A program made the position numbers and the translations under genes. From the NCBI RefSeq assembly GCF_019880205.1, contig NZ_CP082292.1:2232001-2296000 (forward strand): a DNA stretch of 64,000 nt. The letters are read 5' to 3'. The notes under the pieces were generated by a model. It worked only from the letters and a program-made list of their open reading frames with translations. It did not search any database and had not been told where the DNA came from. This DNA is from Pantoea alfalfae. Lineage in GTDB: Bacteria; Pseudomonadota; Gammaproteobacteria; Enterobacterales; Enterobacteriaceae. Below are positions 1-8,193 of the stretch, one piece after another (the stretch's first letter is position 1; every line of letters begins with the position of its first letter).

Positions 1-644
1 AACTCTTCAAACTGCAGCAGAAACAGCGCGCCGGGATGTGGGGACAGTTCATCGTCTTTATGGGCTCGTTTATCGCGGTGACTAATCCGCCCACCTGGGA
101 TTATCAGGACTTTTTTAACGATAACATCGCCAAAGTCTGCGGAGTGCTGCTCGCCTGGCTGGCGTTTCAGATTTTGCGGCCCAGCTCCGATGCGCGGCGC
201 AGCCGGCGGCATATCCGGGCGCTGCGGCTGGCATTTCTCGATCAACTGCGGCAACGGCCACGGCTCAGCGAGAGCCGCTTTGAATCGCAGATTTACCATC
301 GCATCAGCCAGCTCAGTCACAGCCGGGATGAGCAGGCGCGTGTCTGGTTACTGCGCTGGGGAGTGGTGCTGCTTAACTGCTCGCATATCGTCTGGCAGTT
401 GCGTGAATGGCGCGCCGGTTCGGCAACGCTGATGGCGTTTCGCGATAACAGCCTGCAGAATTTGCAGCAGATTATCAGCAGCCGCGGCGTACGGCACATT
501 TCGCTGGATCAGATGCTGACGGAACTGGAAGCGACGATTACCGCGTTACTGGCCCTGAAAAACAACGAGGCCAGCGAACTGGCGGGGATTATCTGGCGGT
601 TACGCTGTTCACTGGCACAGCTGAAGCAGGCTGTGCCGGAGTGA
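1..644 (+). CDS. ydhK: FUSC-family inner-membrane protein YdhK, 3' part
   Basis: The reading frame is open from the first bases of the window, so the gene starts upstream; only the last 213 or so residues are present. The visible part has one hydrophobic stretch (FIVFMGSFIAVTN) and then a long helical cytoplasmic tail rich in Arg, Leu and Gln, as in the C-terminal half of FUSC / aromatic acid exporter proteins. In E. coli ydhK is the large membrane component next to the membrane fusion protein YdhJ and lies beside sodC, as here. The substrate is unknown. Its stop codon directly abuts the stop codon of the convergent lipoprotein gene. The first Met in the frame at position 36 is internal, not a start. 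The family call rests on synteny plus overall character. Confidence 0.75.
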   Translation, partial: LFKLQQKQRAGMWGQFIVFMGSFIAVTNPPTWDYQDFFNDNIAKVCGVLLAWLAFQILRPSSDARRSRRHIRALRLAFLDQLRQRPRLSESRFESQIYHRISQLSHSRDEQARVWLLRWGVVLLNCSHIVWQLREWRAGSATLMAFRDNSLQNLQQIISSRGVRHISLDQMLTELEATITALLALKNNEASELAGIIWRLRCSLAQLKQAVPE

Positions 645-1112
645 TTACTGGCAATACTGCTGCTGTTGCCGGTTAAAATCATCCTGCAGCTGTTGCAGCG
701 TTTTATGGCCCTCAAAACGGGTTTTATCCATCTCGGTCATCGGTTCAATCACCAGCGCTTTCTCATCAGGTGAAAAGATAAAACGGCGTGTCAGTTCAGT
801 GCCGGTGAAACTCTGACCATGAATGCCACCGCACACCATAGTCATGGTGCGGCGATAGATCGTGGTGTCAGTAAAATTGGTTTCAGTTGCGCTGCGAAAG
901 ACCTGATCGCATCCCTGCGCTTCCAGCTTGCGCACCATGTGGCGGCTGAGCCATTCACGACCTTTAGCAATCTTTTCACAGGTGACCCGCATCGGACTGG
1001 TATCGATGGTGCGCTGAAGCTCCCGTCCGGTTTCAGTGACCAGTTGCGTATCATTGGGTTTATCGCATCCCACCAGCAGCAGACACAGCAGTAATGCGCC
1101 CTTGAATTTCAT
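645..1112 (-). CDS. putative lipoprotein of unknown function
   Basis: This 155-residue protein begins with MKFKGALLLCLLLVGC, a signal peptide ending in a clear lipobox (LVGC), so the mature protein should be lipid-anchored at that Cys. The start was chosen because AGGAGCAGGAAA lies just upstream of this ATG and the longer frame adds a charged, non-signal N-terminus. The mature part has four further Cys (in VTCEK, QGCDQ, MVCGG and QYC near the end), suggesting two periplasmic disulfides. I do not recognise the family, and there is no counterpart between ydhK and sodC in E. coli. It converges on ydhK with adjacent stop codons and reads in the same direction as sodC, but sodC ends in its own terminator. 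Confidence 0.75.
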   Translation of the reverse strand: MKFKGALLLCLLLVGCDKPNDTQLVTETGRELQRTIDTSPMRVTCEKIAKGREWLSRHMVRKLEAQGCDQVFRSATETNFTDTTIYRRTMTMVCGGIHGQSFTGTELTRRFIFSPDEKALVIEPMTEMDKTRFEGHKTLQQLQDDFNRQQQQYCQ

Positions 1113-1208
1113 TTTCCTGCTCCTTTCCCCATCACGCTTTCTTACCTGAATCAATATCATAGGGGGGAAATGTCAGGGATGGTATAACAATTCATAAACA
1201 GGCGGGAT

Positions 1209-1236
1209 AAAAAAGGGCGGCTATCGCCTGCCGCCC
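1209..1236 (-). terminator. sodC terminator
   Basis: A GGGCGGC/GCCGCCC stem with an 8-nt loop is followed, reading the minus strand, by six T residues. It lies just after the sodC stop codon, so it should end the sodC transcript. Confidence 0.8.
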
Positions 1237-1242
1237 GGAAAT

Positions 1243-1761
1243 TCAGATAACGCCGCAGGCATAACGAGCTCCGCCGCCGCCCAGCGGGGCAGGATGATCG
1301 GCATGATTATCCCCGCCAGCATGCACCATCAGCGCTTTACCCTTGATCTCTTTCAACGACTTCAGCCGTGGTGCCAGTACCGGATAGGAGGCGTTGCCTT
1401 TCTCATCGACATAAATCGCGGGCAGGTCGCCCAGATGCCCTTCAGCATAGGGCCCCAGATGTTTGCCGCTGTTAGCCGGATCAAGGTGACCGCCTGCCGC
1501 ACCGGCAGCGACCACTTTGCCTTCAGATTCGCCTGGCTCACAGCTGCCTTTAGCATGGACATGAAAACCGTGAATGCCCGGCTTCAGTCCCTGCAGTTCC
1601 GGCGTAAACTGCAGACCATACTGGGTCTCGTCAATCTTAACGGTGCCCAGCGATTTTCCTGTTCCTTCAGCGGTAACCTGATGGATTGTAACCTGCTCGC
1701 TGGCAGCCTGTGCTGAGCCGCAGGCAATTAGGGCAAAAAGCGCAACTGCTTTCATTTTCAT
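1243..1761 (-). CDS. sodC: periplasmic Cu/Zn superoxide dismutase SodC
   Basis: Converts superoxide to hydrogen peroxide and oxygen in the periplasm. The 172-residue precursor has a Sec signal peptide (residues 1-19, cleaved after AQA). All family ligands are visible: H67 and H69 in GFHVHA, H92 in GGHLDP, H101, H109, D112 and H147, with the C74-C169 disulfide pair. The C-terminal GGGGARYACGVI is typical of bacterial SodC. It stands between a lipoprotein gene and the aldo/keto reductase ydhF, as in E. coli (ydhK-sodC-ydhF). It has its own terminator downstream and an 84-bp upstream gap that could hold a promoter. No cytoplasmic sodB is present near purR, where E. coli carries it. Confidence 0.95.
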   Translation of the reverse strand: MKMKAVALFALIACGSAQAASEQVTIHQVTAEGTGKSLGTVKIDETQYGLQFTPELQGLKPGIHGFHVHAKGSCEPGESEGKVVAAGAAGGHLDPANSGKHLGPYAEGHLGDLPAIYVDEKGNASYPVLAPRLKSLKEIKGKALMVHAGGDNHADHPAPLGGGGARYACGVI

Positions 1762-1845
1762 GGTGACTCCATTTGTATCCCAGGGTTTGAGATAAGTCTG
1801 GCCGCTGTTGCACTATTTTGCCGAAGATTGACGCAGTTTTACGCT

Positions 1846-2742
1846 TCAGGGCACATCAAATCCCAGCGCCGCTTTTCGAATACGGAACCACTGCTGCCGG
1901 GACAGGGACAAATTCAGTGACCCGGCGGCTTCGCTGACCCGCGCCGCTTTGCCTGAACCAATGATGGGCAGCGGTTGCGACGGCAGCATCAGTATCCAGG
2001 CATAAACCACCTGTTCCAGACTGGTCGCACCGGTTTCCTGCCGCACCACCTCCAGTTCATTACGCAGTGGCTGGAAGTGAGGATCGTTAAACAGGCGTCC
2101 GCCGCCGAGACAGGACCAGGCCATCGGACGAATGCGCAATTGCTGGCACTGATCCAGCGAACCATCCAGCAGCACGCTTTGCTGGACGGGTGAAATCTCC
2201 AGCTGATTCGTGACCAGCGAGAACGGCAAACGGGATTGCAGCAGTGAAAACTGGGATGGCGTGAAATTCGAGACGCCAAAATGCAGCACTTTGCCGCTTT
2301 GATGAAGTGCCATAAAGGCTTCGGCCACTTCATCGGCCGACATCAGCGGATCGGGGCGATGGATCAGCAGCAGGTCGAGACGATCGGTATGGAAATGACG
2401 CAGTGAGTTTTCAGCACTCTGCAGGATATGATTTTTGTCGGTAATGTAGTGCCCAATCTGATGTTCAGGCCGGGCGCGGGTAGCGATGCCGCACTTGGTC
2501 ACAATCTGAAGCTGATCGCGCAGTCCGGAAGCCAGCTTCAGCGCCTCACCAAAAGCCGCCTCACATTGGTAGTCGCCGTAAATGTCCGCATGATCAACGG
2601 TAGTAATGCCGAGCCTCAGATGGTGCTCAATAAACGCAACCCGCTCCTGCGGCGACATGCCCCACTCCATCAGACGCCAGTACCCCATAACCAGCGGTGA
2701 AAAATCGGGGCCCTGTAAAGCGATGGCCTGCGGTTCTAACAT
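1846..2742 (-). CDS. ydhF: aldo/keto reductase YdhF
   Basis: A 298-residue NAD(P)H-dependent oxidoreductase of the aldo/keto reductase superfamily with a TIM-barrel fold. The catalytic tetrad is recognisable as D53 and Y55 (in HADIYGDY), K83 (in VTKCG) and H128 (in LLLIHRPDPL). The cofactor-binding end contains PIIGSGKAARV. The physiological substrate is unknown, as for E. coli YdhF. It reads on the minus strand upstream of sodC and downstream of ydhL; in E. coli ydhF and ydhL are also adjacent. The length fits the family (about 298), and the N-terminal Met sits directly before the first barrel strand region. Confidence 0.92.
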   Translation of the reverse strand: MLEPQAIALQGPDFSPLVMGYWRLMEWGMSPQERVAFIEHHLRLGITTVDHADIYGDYQCEAAFGEALKLASGLRDQLQIVTKCGIATRARPEHQIGHYITDKNHILQSAENSLRHFHTDRLDLLLIHRPDPLMSADEVAEAFMALHQSGKVLHFGVSNFTPSQFSLLQSRLPFSLVTNQLEISPVQQSVLLDGSLDQCQQLRIRPMAWSCLGGGRLFNDPHFQPLRNELEVVRQETGATSLEQVVYAWILMLPSQPLPIIGSGKAARVSEAAGSLNLSLSRQQWFRIRKAALGFDVP

Positions 2743-2810
2743 GGCGTTCTCCCTGTTGCGCGTTGGCTGTAATTAATGTGTCAGAGAGTATAACGGAAAG
2801 CGGAAAGTCG

Positions 2811-3053
2811 TCAGAATAACTCCGGCTGTTGTGGCTCAGGTGGCTCCTCACCTTTCTGCTGCCGCTGCAGGCGCAGACGACGCTGCTGACAGAGACGAAT
2901 GACCTCCCGCTTTTGCGCATCGCTGAAGCGCAGCCAGTTGAACCGCTCATCGCGGCTGCGTAAACATCCCAGGCAGTAGCCGCGCGCATCCGTCTGGCAG
3001 ATGCCGCGACAGGGGCTGGGAACCGGGAAAAACTCAAGCTGCTCGGCCACCAT
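2811..3053 (-). CDS. ydhL: DUF1289 family Cys-rich protein YdhL
   Basis: A small, about 80-residue DUF1289 protein with a cysteine pattern suggesting metal binding (PCRGICQ...GYCLGC), followed by a basic helix and an acidic Pro/Gln tail ending in PELF. The longer frame upstream has no family similarity, so the start is placed at MVAEQLEFF. An alternative GTG one codon downstream gives VAEQLEFF read as MAEQLEFF, identical to the E. coli start, and sits at a better distance from GGAG; the choice is ambiguous by one codon. It is divergent from nemR, and in E. coli ydhL, nemR, nemA and gloA lie in this order. Function unknown. Confidence 0.88.
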   Translation of the reverse strand: MVAEQLEFFPVPSPCRGICQTDARGYCLGCLRSRDERFNWLRFSDAQKREVIRLCQQRRLRLQRQQKGEEPPEPQQPELF

Positions 3054-3194
3054 GACTCCGGATTCACAGAATAAACAGTCCAGTAAAAAGCGTAGCCTGG
3101 TTGCGCAGGAATTAAGCCATGCCCCGTCAGAATTATCCTTTTCTTTAGCGGGTGCATGAACACTCTGTGCCAAATGCCCGGTGCCGCGTTGCAT

Positions 3195-3210
3195 TAGACC
3201 AACCGGTCTA
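3195..3210 (+). promoter_or_regulatory. NemR operator (box 1)
   Basis: The palindrome TAGACC-AACC-GGTCTA lies 15 bp before the nemR start codon, the position and sequence expected for the NemR box that autoregulates nemRA in E. coli. Confidence 0.85.
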
Positions 3211-3224
3211 CTACTCTCTCTGCC

Positions 3225-3821
3225 ATGAATAAGACGCTACAACGCAATGAAACCCGCGAACACCTGCTCCAGACAGGTGAACAGCTCTGTCTGCAACGCG
3301 GCTTTACCGGAATGGGCCTTAGTGAACTGCTGACTCAGGCGGCGGTGCCGAAAGGGTCCTTCTACTATTACTTCCGATCTAAAGAAGCGTTTGGTGTGGC
3401 GTTACTGGAACGCTACTTTGTGCGTTACCTGCAGGATGTGGAGTTACAGCTCAACCAGACAGACGGCACGCCGCGTGAACGTCTGCTTAACCATTTTCGT
3501 GCTGCCGTTGAGCTGTTTGTGCAGCAGGGTCACATCGTTGGTTGTCTGGGCGTGAAAGTTTCTGCTGAGGTGTGCGATCTCTCTGAGCCGATGCGTGATG
3601 CACTGCAGCAGGGTGCAGCAAAGATTACCGCGCTTTATGCCCGAACGCTGATTGCCGCAGAGCAGCAGGAGTCGCTGAGCCTGCCGCAGCCCCCCGCGCA
3701 GATGGCTGAGTTGCTGTCGCTGCTGTGGCTGGGCGCCAGCCTGCAGAGCAAAATTTCCCGCGAGGCGCAGCCACTGCGTCTGGCACTGAGTACCATCGAA
3801 CAGTGGCTTAAAAGCCACTGA
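3225..3821 (+). CDS. nemR: TetR-family electrophile/bleach-sensing repressor NemR
   Basis: A 198-residue TetR regulator. The N-terminal helix-turn-helix (residues about 10-55, including GFTGMGLSELL and VPKGSFYYYFRSKEAF) matches E. coli NemR closely. Redox-sensing residues appear conserved: C107 corresponds to E. coli C106 (in VGCLGVKVSAEVCDLSE), C117 to C116, and K176 (in LQSKISR) to K175. In E. coli NemR is inactivated by N-ethylmaleimide, methylglyoxal and reactive chlorine, derepressing nemA and gloA. Here nemA follows after 50 bp and gloA comes next, so the regulon layout is kept, but an additional NemR-like palindrome lies between nemR and nemA. Confidence 0.95.
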   Translation: MNKTLQRNETREHLLQTGEQLCLQRGFTGMGLSELLTQAAVPKGSFYYYFRSKEAFGVALLERYFVRYLQDVELQLNQTDGTPRERLLNHFRAAVELFVQQGHIVGCLGVKVSAEVCDLSEPMRDALQQGAAKITALYARTLIAAEQQESLSLPQPPAQMAELLSLLWLGASLQSKISREAQPLRLALSTIEQWLKSH

Positions 3822-3840
3822 TTTTTAAAAAACGTGTTTG

Positions 3841-3855
3841 TAGACGACTGGTCTA
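3841..3855 (+). promoter_or_regulatory. second NemR-like palindrome before nemA
   Basis: TAGAC-GACTG-GTCTA lies 16 bp upstream of the nemA start codon, in the nemR-nemA gap. The half-sites match the NemR box, but the whole site is 1 bp shorter than box 1. It suggests that nemA has its own NemR-controlled promoter; this is inference. Confidence 0.6.
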
Positions 3856-3871
3856 CTAATCAGGAGCTATT

Positions 3872-4969
3872 ATGGCGAGTACCCAGCTGTTTCGTCCGCT
3901 GAAAGTTGGCGCAATTACCGTCCCAAACCGCGTATTTATGGCACCGCTGACCCGTCTGCGCAGCATTGAGCCAGGCGACATCCCTACCCCGATGATGGCG
4001 GAGTATTACCGTCAGCGCGCCAGCGCCGGTCTGATCATCACCGAAGCAACCCAGATTTCTTTCCAGGCAAAAGGCTATGCCGGTGCGCCAGGCCTGCATA
4101 CTCAGCCACAGATTGCCGCATGGAAAGTGATTAACGAAGGTGTCCATCAGGCGGGCGGTCACACCGCAGTACAGTTATGGCACACCGGCCGTATCTCGCA
4201 TAACAGCGTGCAGCCGGAAGGCAAAGCACCGGTCGCGCCATCAGCCATTGCTGCGGGTACGCGTACGTCACTGCGTGCTGAAGATGGCAGCGTCTATCGC
4301 GAAGACACGTCTGTACCGCGCGAACTGACCGTGCCTGAGATCCAGCAGATCGTAGCCGATTTTGGTCAGGCTGCGGCGAACGCACGTGAAGCAGACTTCG
4401 ACCTGCTTGAGCTGCACTCCGCGCATGGCTACCTGATGCATCAGTTCCTGGCGCCGGGTTCAAACCAGCGTACTGACGAATATGGCGGCAGCATCGAAAA
4501 ACGCGGTCGCTTTGCGCTGGAAGTGGTCGATGCGGTGATCGCTAACTGGTCTGCCGATCGCATTGGTATCCGCGTCTCGCCTATCGGCAGCTTCCAGAAT
4601 CTGGACAACGGTCCGGACGAAGAAGAAGCGGCGCTGTGGTACATCGGCGAGCTGGCAAAACGCAACATCGCCTATCTGCATCTCTCAGAGCCAGACTGGG
4701 CCGGTGGTCAGCCTTACACCGACGCATTCCGTCAGAAAGTGCGTGATCTCTTCCCGGGTGCCATCATTGGTGCCGGTGCCTACACCGTTGAGAAAGCAGA
4801 TGATCTGATTGGTCGCGGTCTGATCGATGCGGTTGCGTTTGGTCGTGATTACATTGCTAACCCGGACCTGGTTGAGCGTCTCCAGCAGGATGCCCCACTC
4901 AACCCACAGCGTCCGGAAAGCTTTTACGGCGGCGGCGCGGAAGGTTATATCGACTACCCGACGCTGTAA
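3872..4969 (+). CDS. nemA: N-ethylmaleimide reductase NemA (old yellow enzyme family)
   Basis: A 365-residue FMN-dependent ene-reductase that reduces N-ethylmaleimide, quinones and nitro compounds in the cytosol using NADPH. The TIM-barrel flavoprotein signatures are present: [13 protein letters not shown] near the N-terminus, HTGRISHNS, and the active-site segment [14 protein letters not shown] followed by RTDEYGG. The C-terminal phosphate-binding region includes [13 protein letters not shown] good ribosome binding site (CAGGAGCTATT) precedes the ATG. The gene follows nemR in the same direction and is followed by a hairpin that probably ends the transcript before gloA. Confidence 0.96.
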   Translation: MASTQLFRPLKVGAITVPNRVFMAPLTRLRSIEPGDIPTPMMAEYYRQRASAGLIITEATQISFQAKGYAGAPGLHTQPQIAAWKVINEGVHQAGGHTAVQLWHTGRISHNSVQPEGKAPVAPSAIAAGTRTSLRAEDGSVYREDTSVPRELTVPEIQQIVADFGQAAANAREADFDLLELHSAHGYLMHQFLAPGSNQRTDEYGGSIEKRGRFALEVVDAVIANWSADRIGIRVSPIGSFQNLDNGPDEEEAALWYIGELAKRNIAYLHLSEPDWAGGQPYTDAFRQKVRDLFPGAIIGAGAYTVEKADDLIGRGLIDAVAFGRDYIANPDLVERLQQDAPLNPQRPESFYGGGAEGYIDYPTL

Positions 4970-4977
4970 TCCGTTTG

Positions 4978-5006
4978 GGCTGCCGTCCGGGACGATGACG
5001 GCAGCC
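4978..5006 (+). terminator. hairpin after nemA, possible terminator
   Basis: A perfect 10-bp GGCTGCCGTC/GACGGCAGCC stem with a 9-nt loop begins 9 bases after the nemA stop. The following ATTATT is only weakly U-rich, so termination may be partial and allow readthrough into gloA. Confidence 0.55.
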
Positions 5007-5085
5007 ATTATTCAATGGCGATTTTCGTCGCTATACTTAGCGCCTGGGTCATCCGGCGATGGCGTTTTATTTAAAAGAGGATGTT

Positions 5086-5493
5086 ATGCGTTTACTTCAT
5101 ACCATGCTGCGCGTTGGCGATCTGCAACGTTCAATCGATTTCTACACCCGTGTGCTGGGCATGCGCGTGCTGCGTCAGAGTGAAAACACCGAATATAAAT
5201 ATACCCTGGCATTCGTGGGCTACACCGACGAAAGCGAAGGTGCGGTGATCGAGCTGACCTACAACTGGGGCGTTGATAAATATGACCTCGGTAATGCTTA
5301 TGGTCATATCGCGCTGGGCGTCGATGACGCAGCAGCAGCCTGCGAACGTATCCGCAAAGATGGCGGCAATGTGACCCGTGAAGCGGGCCCGGTCAAAGGC
5401 GGCTCCACCATTATTGCCTTTGTTGAAGATCCCGATGGCTACAAAATCGAACTGATCGAAAACAAAGATGCCGGTAACGGCCTGGGCAACTAA
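5086..5493 (+). CDS. gloA: lactoylglutathione lyase (glyoxalase I) GloA
   Basis: Isomerises the hemithioacetal of methylglyoxal and glutathione to S-lactoylglutathione, the first step of glutathione-dependent methylglyoxal detoxification. It is 135 residues, the E. coli length. Metal ligands are visible: H5 (MRLLHTML), E56 (IELTYNWG), H74 (GHIALGVDD) and E122 (YKIELIE). The start was set at MRLLHTML, which is preceded by AAAAGAGG at good spacing; the nine extra upstream codons are not part of the family. It lies downstream of nemRA, and in E. coli NemR also controls gloA. Confidence 0.97.
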   Translation: MRLLHTMLRVGDLQRSIDFYTRVLGMRVLRQSENTEYKYTLAFVGYTDESEGAVIELTYNWGVDKYDLGNAYGHIALGVDDAAAACERIRKDGGNVTREAGPVKGGSTIIAFVEDPDGYKIELIENKDAGNGLGN

Positions 5494-5503
5494 ACCTGCC
5501 TCT

Positions 5504-5527
5504 CAGCCTGCCTGATCAGGTGGGCTG
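5504..5527. repeat. inverted repeat between gloA and rnt
   Basis: CAGCC-TG-CCTGATCAGG-TG-GGCTG is a two-part inverted repeat just after the gloA stop. It could act as a transcript-end hairpin, but no T tract follows. Confidence 0.5.
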
Positions 5528-5613
5528 AATCCCCTTCTCTGCGCTTCATCTGCTGCACCCGGCCCTGTTTTTTGCCATAATACGCGCTGCCCTTTTTCTG
5601 CAACGAGATCCTG

Positions 5614-6282
5614 ATGTCTGAATCGAATTCCCCTAATGCACTCAATCAACGTTTCCGTGGCTTCTATCCGGTGGTGATCGACGTTGAAACCGCGGGTTTC
5701 AATGCGCAAACCGATGCGTTACTGGAGATTGCCGCTATCACGCTGAAAATGGATGAAGAGGGATGGATTCAGATTGATCAGACGCTGCATTTCAACGTCG
5801 AACCCTTTGTCGGCTCGCTTTTGCATCCGGAAGCGCTGGCCTTTACCGGTATCGATCCGAGTAATCCGCTGCGCGGCGCAGTCAGTGAATATGAAGCACT
5901 GCATGCCATTTTCAAAATGGTCCGCAAGGGCATTAAAGACAGCGGCTGCAATCGCGCCATTATGGTGGCGCACAATGCCACGTTTGATCTGAATTTCATG
6001 TCGGCGGCAGCAGAACGTGCCAGCCTGAAGCGCAACCCGTTTCACCCGTTTGCCACCTTTGATACTGCGGCCCTGAGCGGACTGGTGCTGGGTCAGACGG
6101 TGCTGGCGAAAGCCTGTATTGCGGCGGGAATGGAGTTTGACAGTACGCAGGCGCATTCTGCGCTCTATGACACTCAGCAGACAGCGACACTGTTCTGCGA
6201 GCTGGTAAACCGCTGGAAACGGTTGGGCGGCTGGCCACTGCCCTTCGCCGAGGGCGACGCAGACGCCTGCGCCTCCGCATAA
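5614..6282 (+). CDS. rnt: ribonuclease T
   Basis: A 222-residue DEDDh 3'-5' exoribonuclease that matures tRNA and 5S/23S rRNA 3' ends and acts in end turnover of tRNA. The Exo motifs are visible: Exo I DVETAGF (residues about 23-29), Exo II in [12 protein letters not shown], and Exo [14 protein letters not shown] with the catalytic His. Length is slightly above the E. coli enzyme (215) because of the C-terminal tail. In E. coli the helicase gene lhr follows rnt; here rnt is followed directly by a terminator and grxD, so lhr is absent from this locus. Confidence 0.97.
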   Translation: MSESNSPNALNQRFRGFYPVVIDVETAGFNAQTDALLEIAAITLKMDEEGWIQIDQTLHFNVEPFVGSLLHPEALAFTGIDPSNPLRGAVSEYEALHAIFKMVRKGIKDSGCNRAIMVAHNATFDLNFMSAAAERASLKRNPFHPFATFDTAALSGLVLGQTVLAKACIAAGMEFDSTQAHSALYDTQQTATLFCELVNRWKRLGGWPLPFAEGDADACASA

Positions 6283-6296
6283 GGGATGCCACAATG

Positions 6297-6328
6297 AAAA
6301 AGGCCGACATGATGTCGGCCTTTTTTTA
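6297..6328. terminator. bidirectional terminator rnt / grxD
   Basis: GGCCGACAT/ATGTCGGCC stem flanked by an A tract on the left and a T7 tract on the right. It can serve both the rightward rnt transcript and the leftward grxD transcript, whose stop codon overlaps its edge. Confidence 0.9.
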
Positions 6329-6658
6329 TTCTGCTTCTTTAAACTTTTCTGCAGTCTCTTTGATCAGTGTCTGCAGCTCACCACGTTGTAACATCTCAAC
6401 GATGATATCGCATCCACCAACCAGCTCACCATCGACCCACAGCTGCGGAAAGGTCGGCCAGTTAGCGAATTTCGGCATCTCGGCACGAATGTCCGGGTTC
6501 TGCAGAATATCCACGTAAGCAAAACGCTCACCGCAGGCTGACAGCGCCTGCACCGCCTGTGCAGAGAAACCGCAGCTTGGCAGTTTCGGGGAACCTTTCA
6601 TGTACAGCAGGATCGGGTTTTCTGCGATCTGGCGCTGAATTTTTTCTACAGTACTCAT
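6326..6658 (-). CDS. grxD: monothiol glutaredoxin 4
   Basis: A 110-residue monothiol glutaredoxin of the CGFS class, which coordinates a [2Fe-2S] cluster with glutathione and BolA partners and delivers Fe-S clusters in the cytosol. The active site is PKLPSCGFSAQ, with the single Cys at residue 29. Glutathione-binding elements TFPQLWVDGELVGGCDI follow. Convergent with rnt across a shared terminator. Nearly the E. coli length (115). Confidence 0.97.
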   Translation of the reverse strand: MSTVEKIQRQIAENPILLYMKGSPKLPSCGFSAQAVQALSACGERFAYVDILQNPDIRAEMPKFANWPTFPQLWVDGELVGGCDIIVEMLQRGELQTLIKETAEKFKEAE

Positions 6659-7025
6659 AATTGCCTTCCTTAATTCGTTACTTCGTGTTTGTTTATTGTA
6701 GCGACTTCGCAGCGTGACTGAAAACGAGATTTTACCGCTGTCCGATTAAATCGCCATCATTGTTAAGTTCCGCCTCGGGACGCCTGAATGCCTGATTATT
6801 AACAGCTGGTAACAGTTTAATAATTCGTAATAATTTCGTTGAGATAAGATGCTGAAAATGTTCATTTTCAGCGCGATTGCATGGGTTGCAAAGATTAATA
6901 TTAAAAGGCATTACAGTTTTTAAAAGAACTGGACTAGAATGGCCTGGGCACTGATCCTGGATCAGATTAATCTCAACTTTGTCGCGGTGCGTAGTGGCCC
7001 TGACAACTTAACTAATCAACGGACT
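6659..7025. other. grxD-mepH intergenic region
   Basis: This 367-bp divergent upstream region is AT-rich and has no convincing gene. It contains two strong palindromes: GCTGAAAATG/CATTTTCAGC at 6851-6872 and CTGATCC-T-GGATCAG at 6951-6965. Both lie in front of mepH, so they may be operator sites or leader hairpins. No clear promoter could be fixed. Confidence 0.6.
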
Positions 7026-7835
7026 ATGCGTTTAATCATTACGCTTTTCATGCTGGCCTTTGCGCAACTGTTTTTCAACGTCGCTGCTGCTTCCCCGCAC
7101 ACGCCGGTGAACGTCAGTACGCATAAAGCAGAAAAAAAGAGTGCGCGCGATGATGAGCGCCGCAAGCGTCGCCAGGTAAAAACGGTGACCAAAAAAACTC
7201 GCCTCAGCCCTGTTCAAAAACTCAAAACGAAAAAACAGAAAAAAGTCGAACTCACTGCTAAACAGACGCCTGCTAAGAAGACCTCGCTTAAAACCGCCCG
7301 TATCAGCAAAAGCAAAGAAAAAAATAAAGAAAAAAAACGCTATGGTCATCAGCGCCTGCTGAAAACCGCTGAGGTCACCACCAGCGAACCTGGCACGATT
7401 AAAATGAGCAAATCACACCGTCAGCGCTACCAGAAAGCGCGAGAAACCGCGATGACGAAGCTGATGGGACAGCTGGGTAAACCGTATCAGTGGGGCGGCA
7501 CCTCACCACATACTGGTTTCGATTGCAGCGGTCTGGTCTGGTATGCCTATAAAGATCTGGTGAAGTTTAAGATCCCGCGTACCGCTAACGAGATGTATCA
7601 CCTGCGTGACGCAGCACCGATTAAGCGTGAATCGCTTGAGAAAGGCGATCTGGTCTTCTTCCGCATTAACGGTCGCGGTACGGCGGACCACGTCGGCGTT
7701 TACCTGGGCGATGGCAAGTTTATTCAGTCGCCACGTACCGGCAAAGATATTCAGATCAGTGCATTAGGCGAAGATTACTGGCAGCGCCACTATATTGGTG
7801 CCCGTCGGGTGATGACGCCGAAAACCATTCGCTGA
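7026..7835 (+). CDS. mepH: murein DD-endopeptidase MepH (NlpC/P60)
   Basis: A 269-residue periplasmic peptidoglycan hydrolase that cleaves D-Ala-mDAP crosslinks, one of the space-making endopeptidases needed for cell-wall growth. It has a signal peptide (MRLIITLFMLAFAQLFF..., cleaved near residue 22), then a very Lys/Arg-rich low-complexity linker (about residues 35-120), then an NlpC/P60 domain with catalytic Cys in GFDCSGLVWYAY and His in ADHVGVYLGDG. The start was chosen at the signal peptide; the longer frame adds 29 residues that bury it. The length matches E. coli MepH (271). The linker's basic charge probably helps bind the wall. Ends in a strong terminator. Confidence 0.95.
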   Translation: MRLIITLFMLAFAQLFFNVAAASPHTPVNVSTHKAEKKSARDDERRKRRQVKTVTKKTRLSPVQKLKTKKQKKVELTAKQTPAKKTSLKTARISKSKEKNKEKKRYGHQRLLKTAEVTTSEPGTIKMSKSHRQRYQKARETAMTKLMGQLGKPYQWGGTSPHTGFDCSGLVWYAYKDLVKFKIPRTANEMYHLRDAAPIKRESLEKGDLVFFRINGRGTADHVGVYLGDGKFIQSPRTGKDIQISALGEDYWQRHYIGARRVMTPKTIR

Positions 7836-7851
7836 GCAGCACTACAGTCCG

Positions 7852-7883
7852 AAAAAAGCCGGGATAATCCCGGCTTTTTTTAT
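7852..7883 (+). terminator. mepH terminator
   Basis: AAAAAAGCCGGGAT/ATCCCGGCTTTTTT, a long stem with an A tract and a T tract on opposite sides, so it can work in both directions. It also lies at the 3' end of the leftward ynhF. Confidence 0.92.
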
Positions 7884-7972
7884 TAGTGCAGAATGGCGGT
7901 AAAACTGAAAGCCACAATCATCAGCAGACAGCCGACAGTGGTCATTAACGCCAGTTTAAGATCGGTACTCAT
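7883..7972 (-). CDS. ynhF: small membrane protein YnhF
   Basis: A 29-codon frame, MSTDLKLALMTTVGCLL...AILH, preceded by GGAGCAAACA at good spacing. It matches E. coli YnhF, also 29 residues, which starts MSTDLK and ends AALH, and which lies next to purR as here. The protein is a single predicted transmembrane helix with short polar ends. Its function is unknown. In E. coli sodB and ydhP precede it; both are missing here, so ynhF directly follows the mepH terminator on the opposite strand. Too short for routine gene callers. Confidence 0.88.
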   Translation of the reverse strand: MSTDLKLALMTTVGCLLMIVAFSFTAILH

Positions 7973-8193
7973 TGTTTGCTCCTTAGTCACACACTTTGTA
8001 GGGATATGGCATTTTCCCACAGGGTCCGGTAAAAATCTCGTTTTATCCGTTCAGCCTTGTTAGAATCTCGCCTTTGTTGCGCAACGCGTGCAACCCTGAT
8101 TCCGTTTGCGCATCTTTTGAGGCGTTTTTTCTCCGCCAGAAGCCTGTTTACCGGCCAGAAAAGCCGCATTTTTGCGGAAAAAACCCTGAGCAG

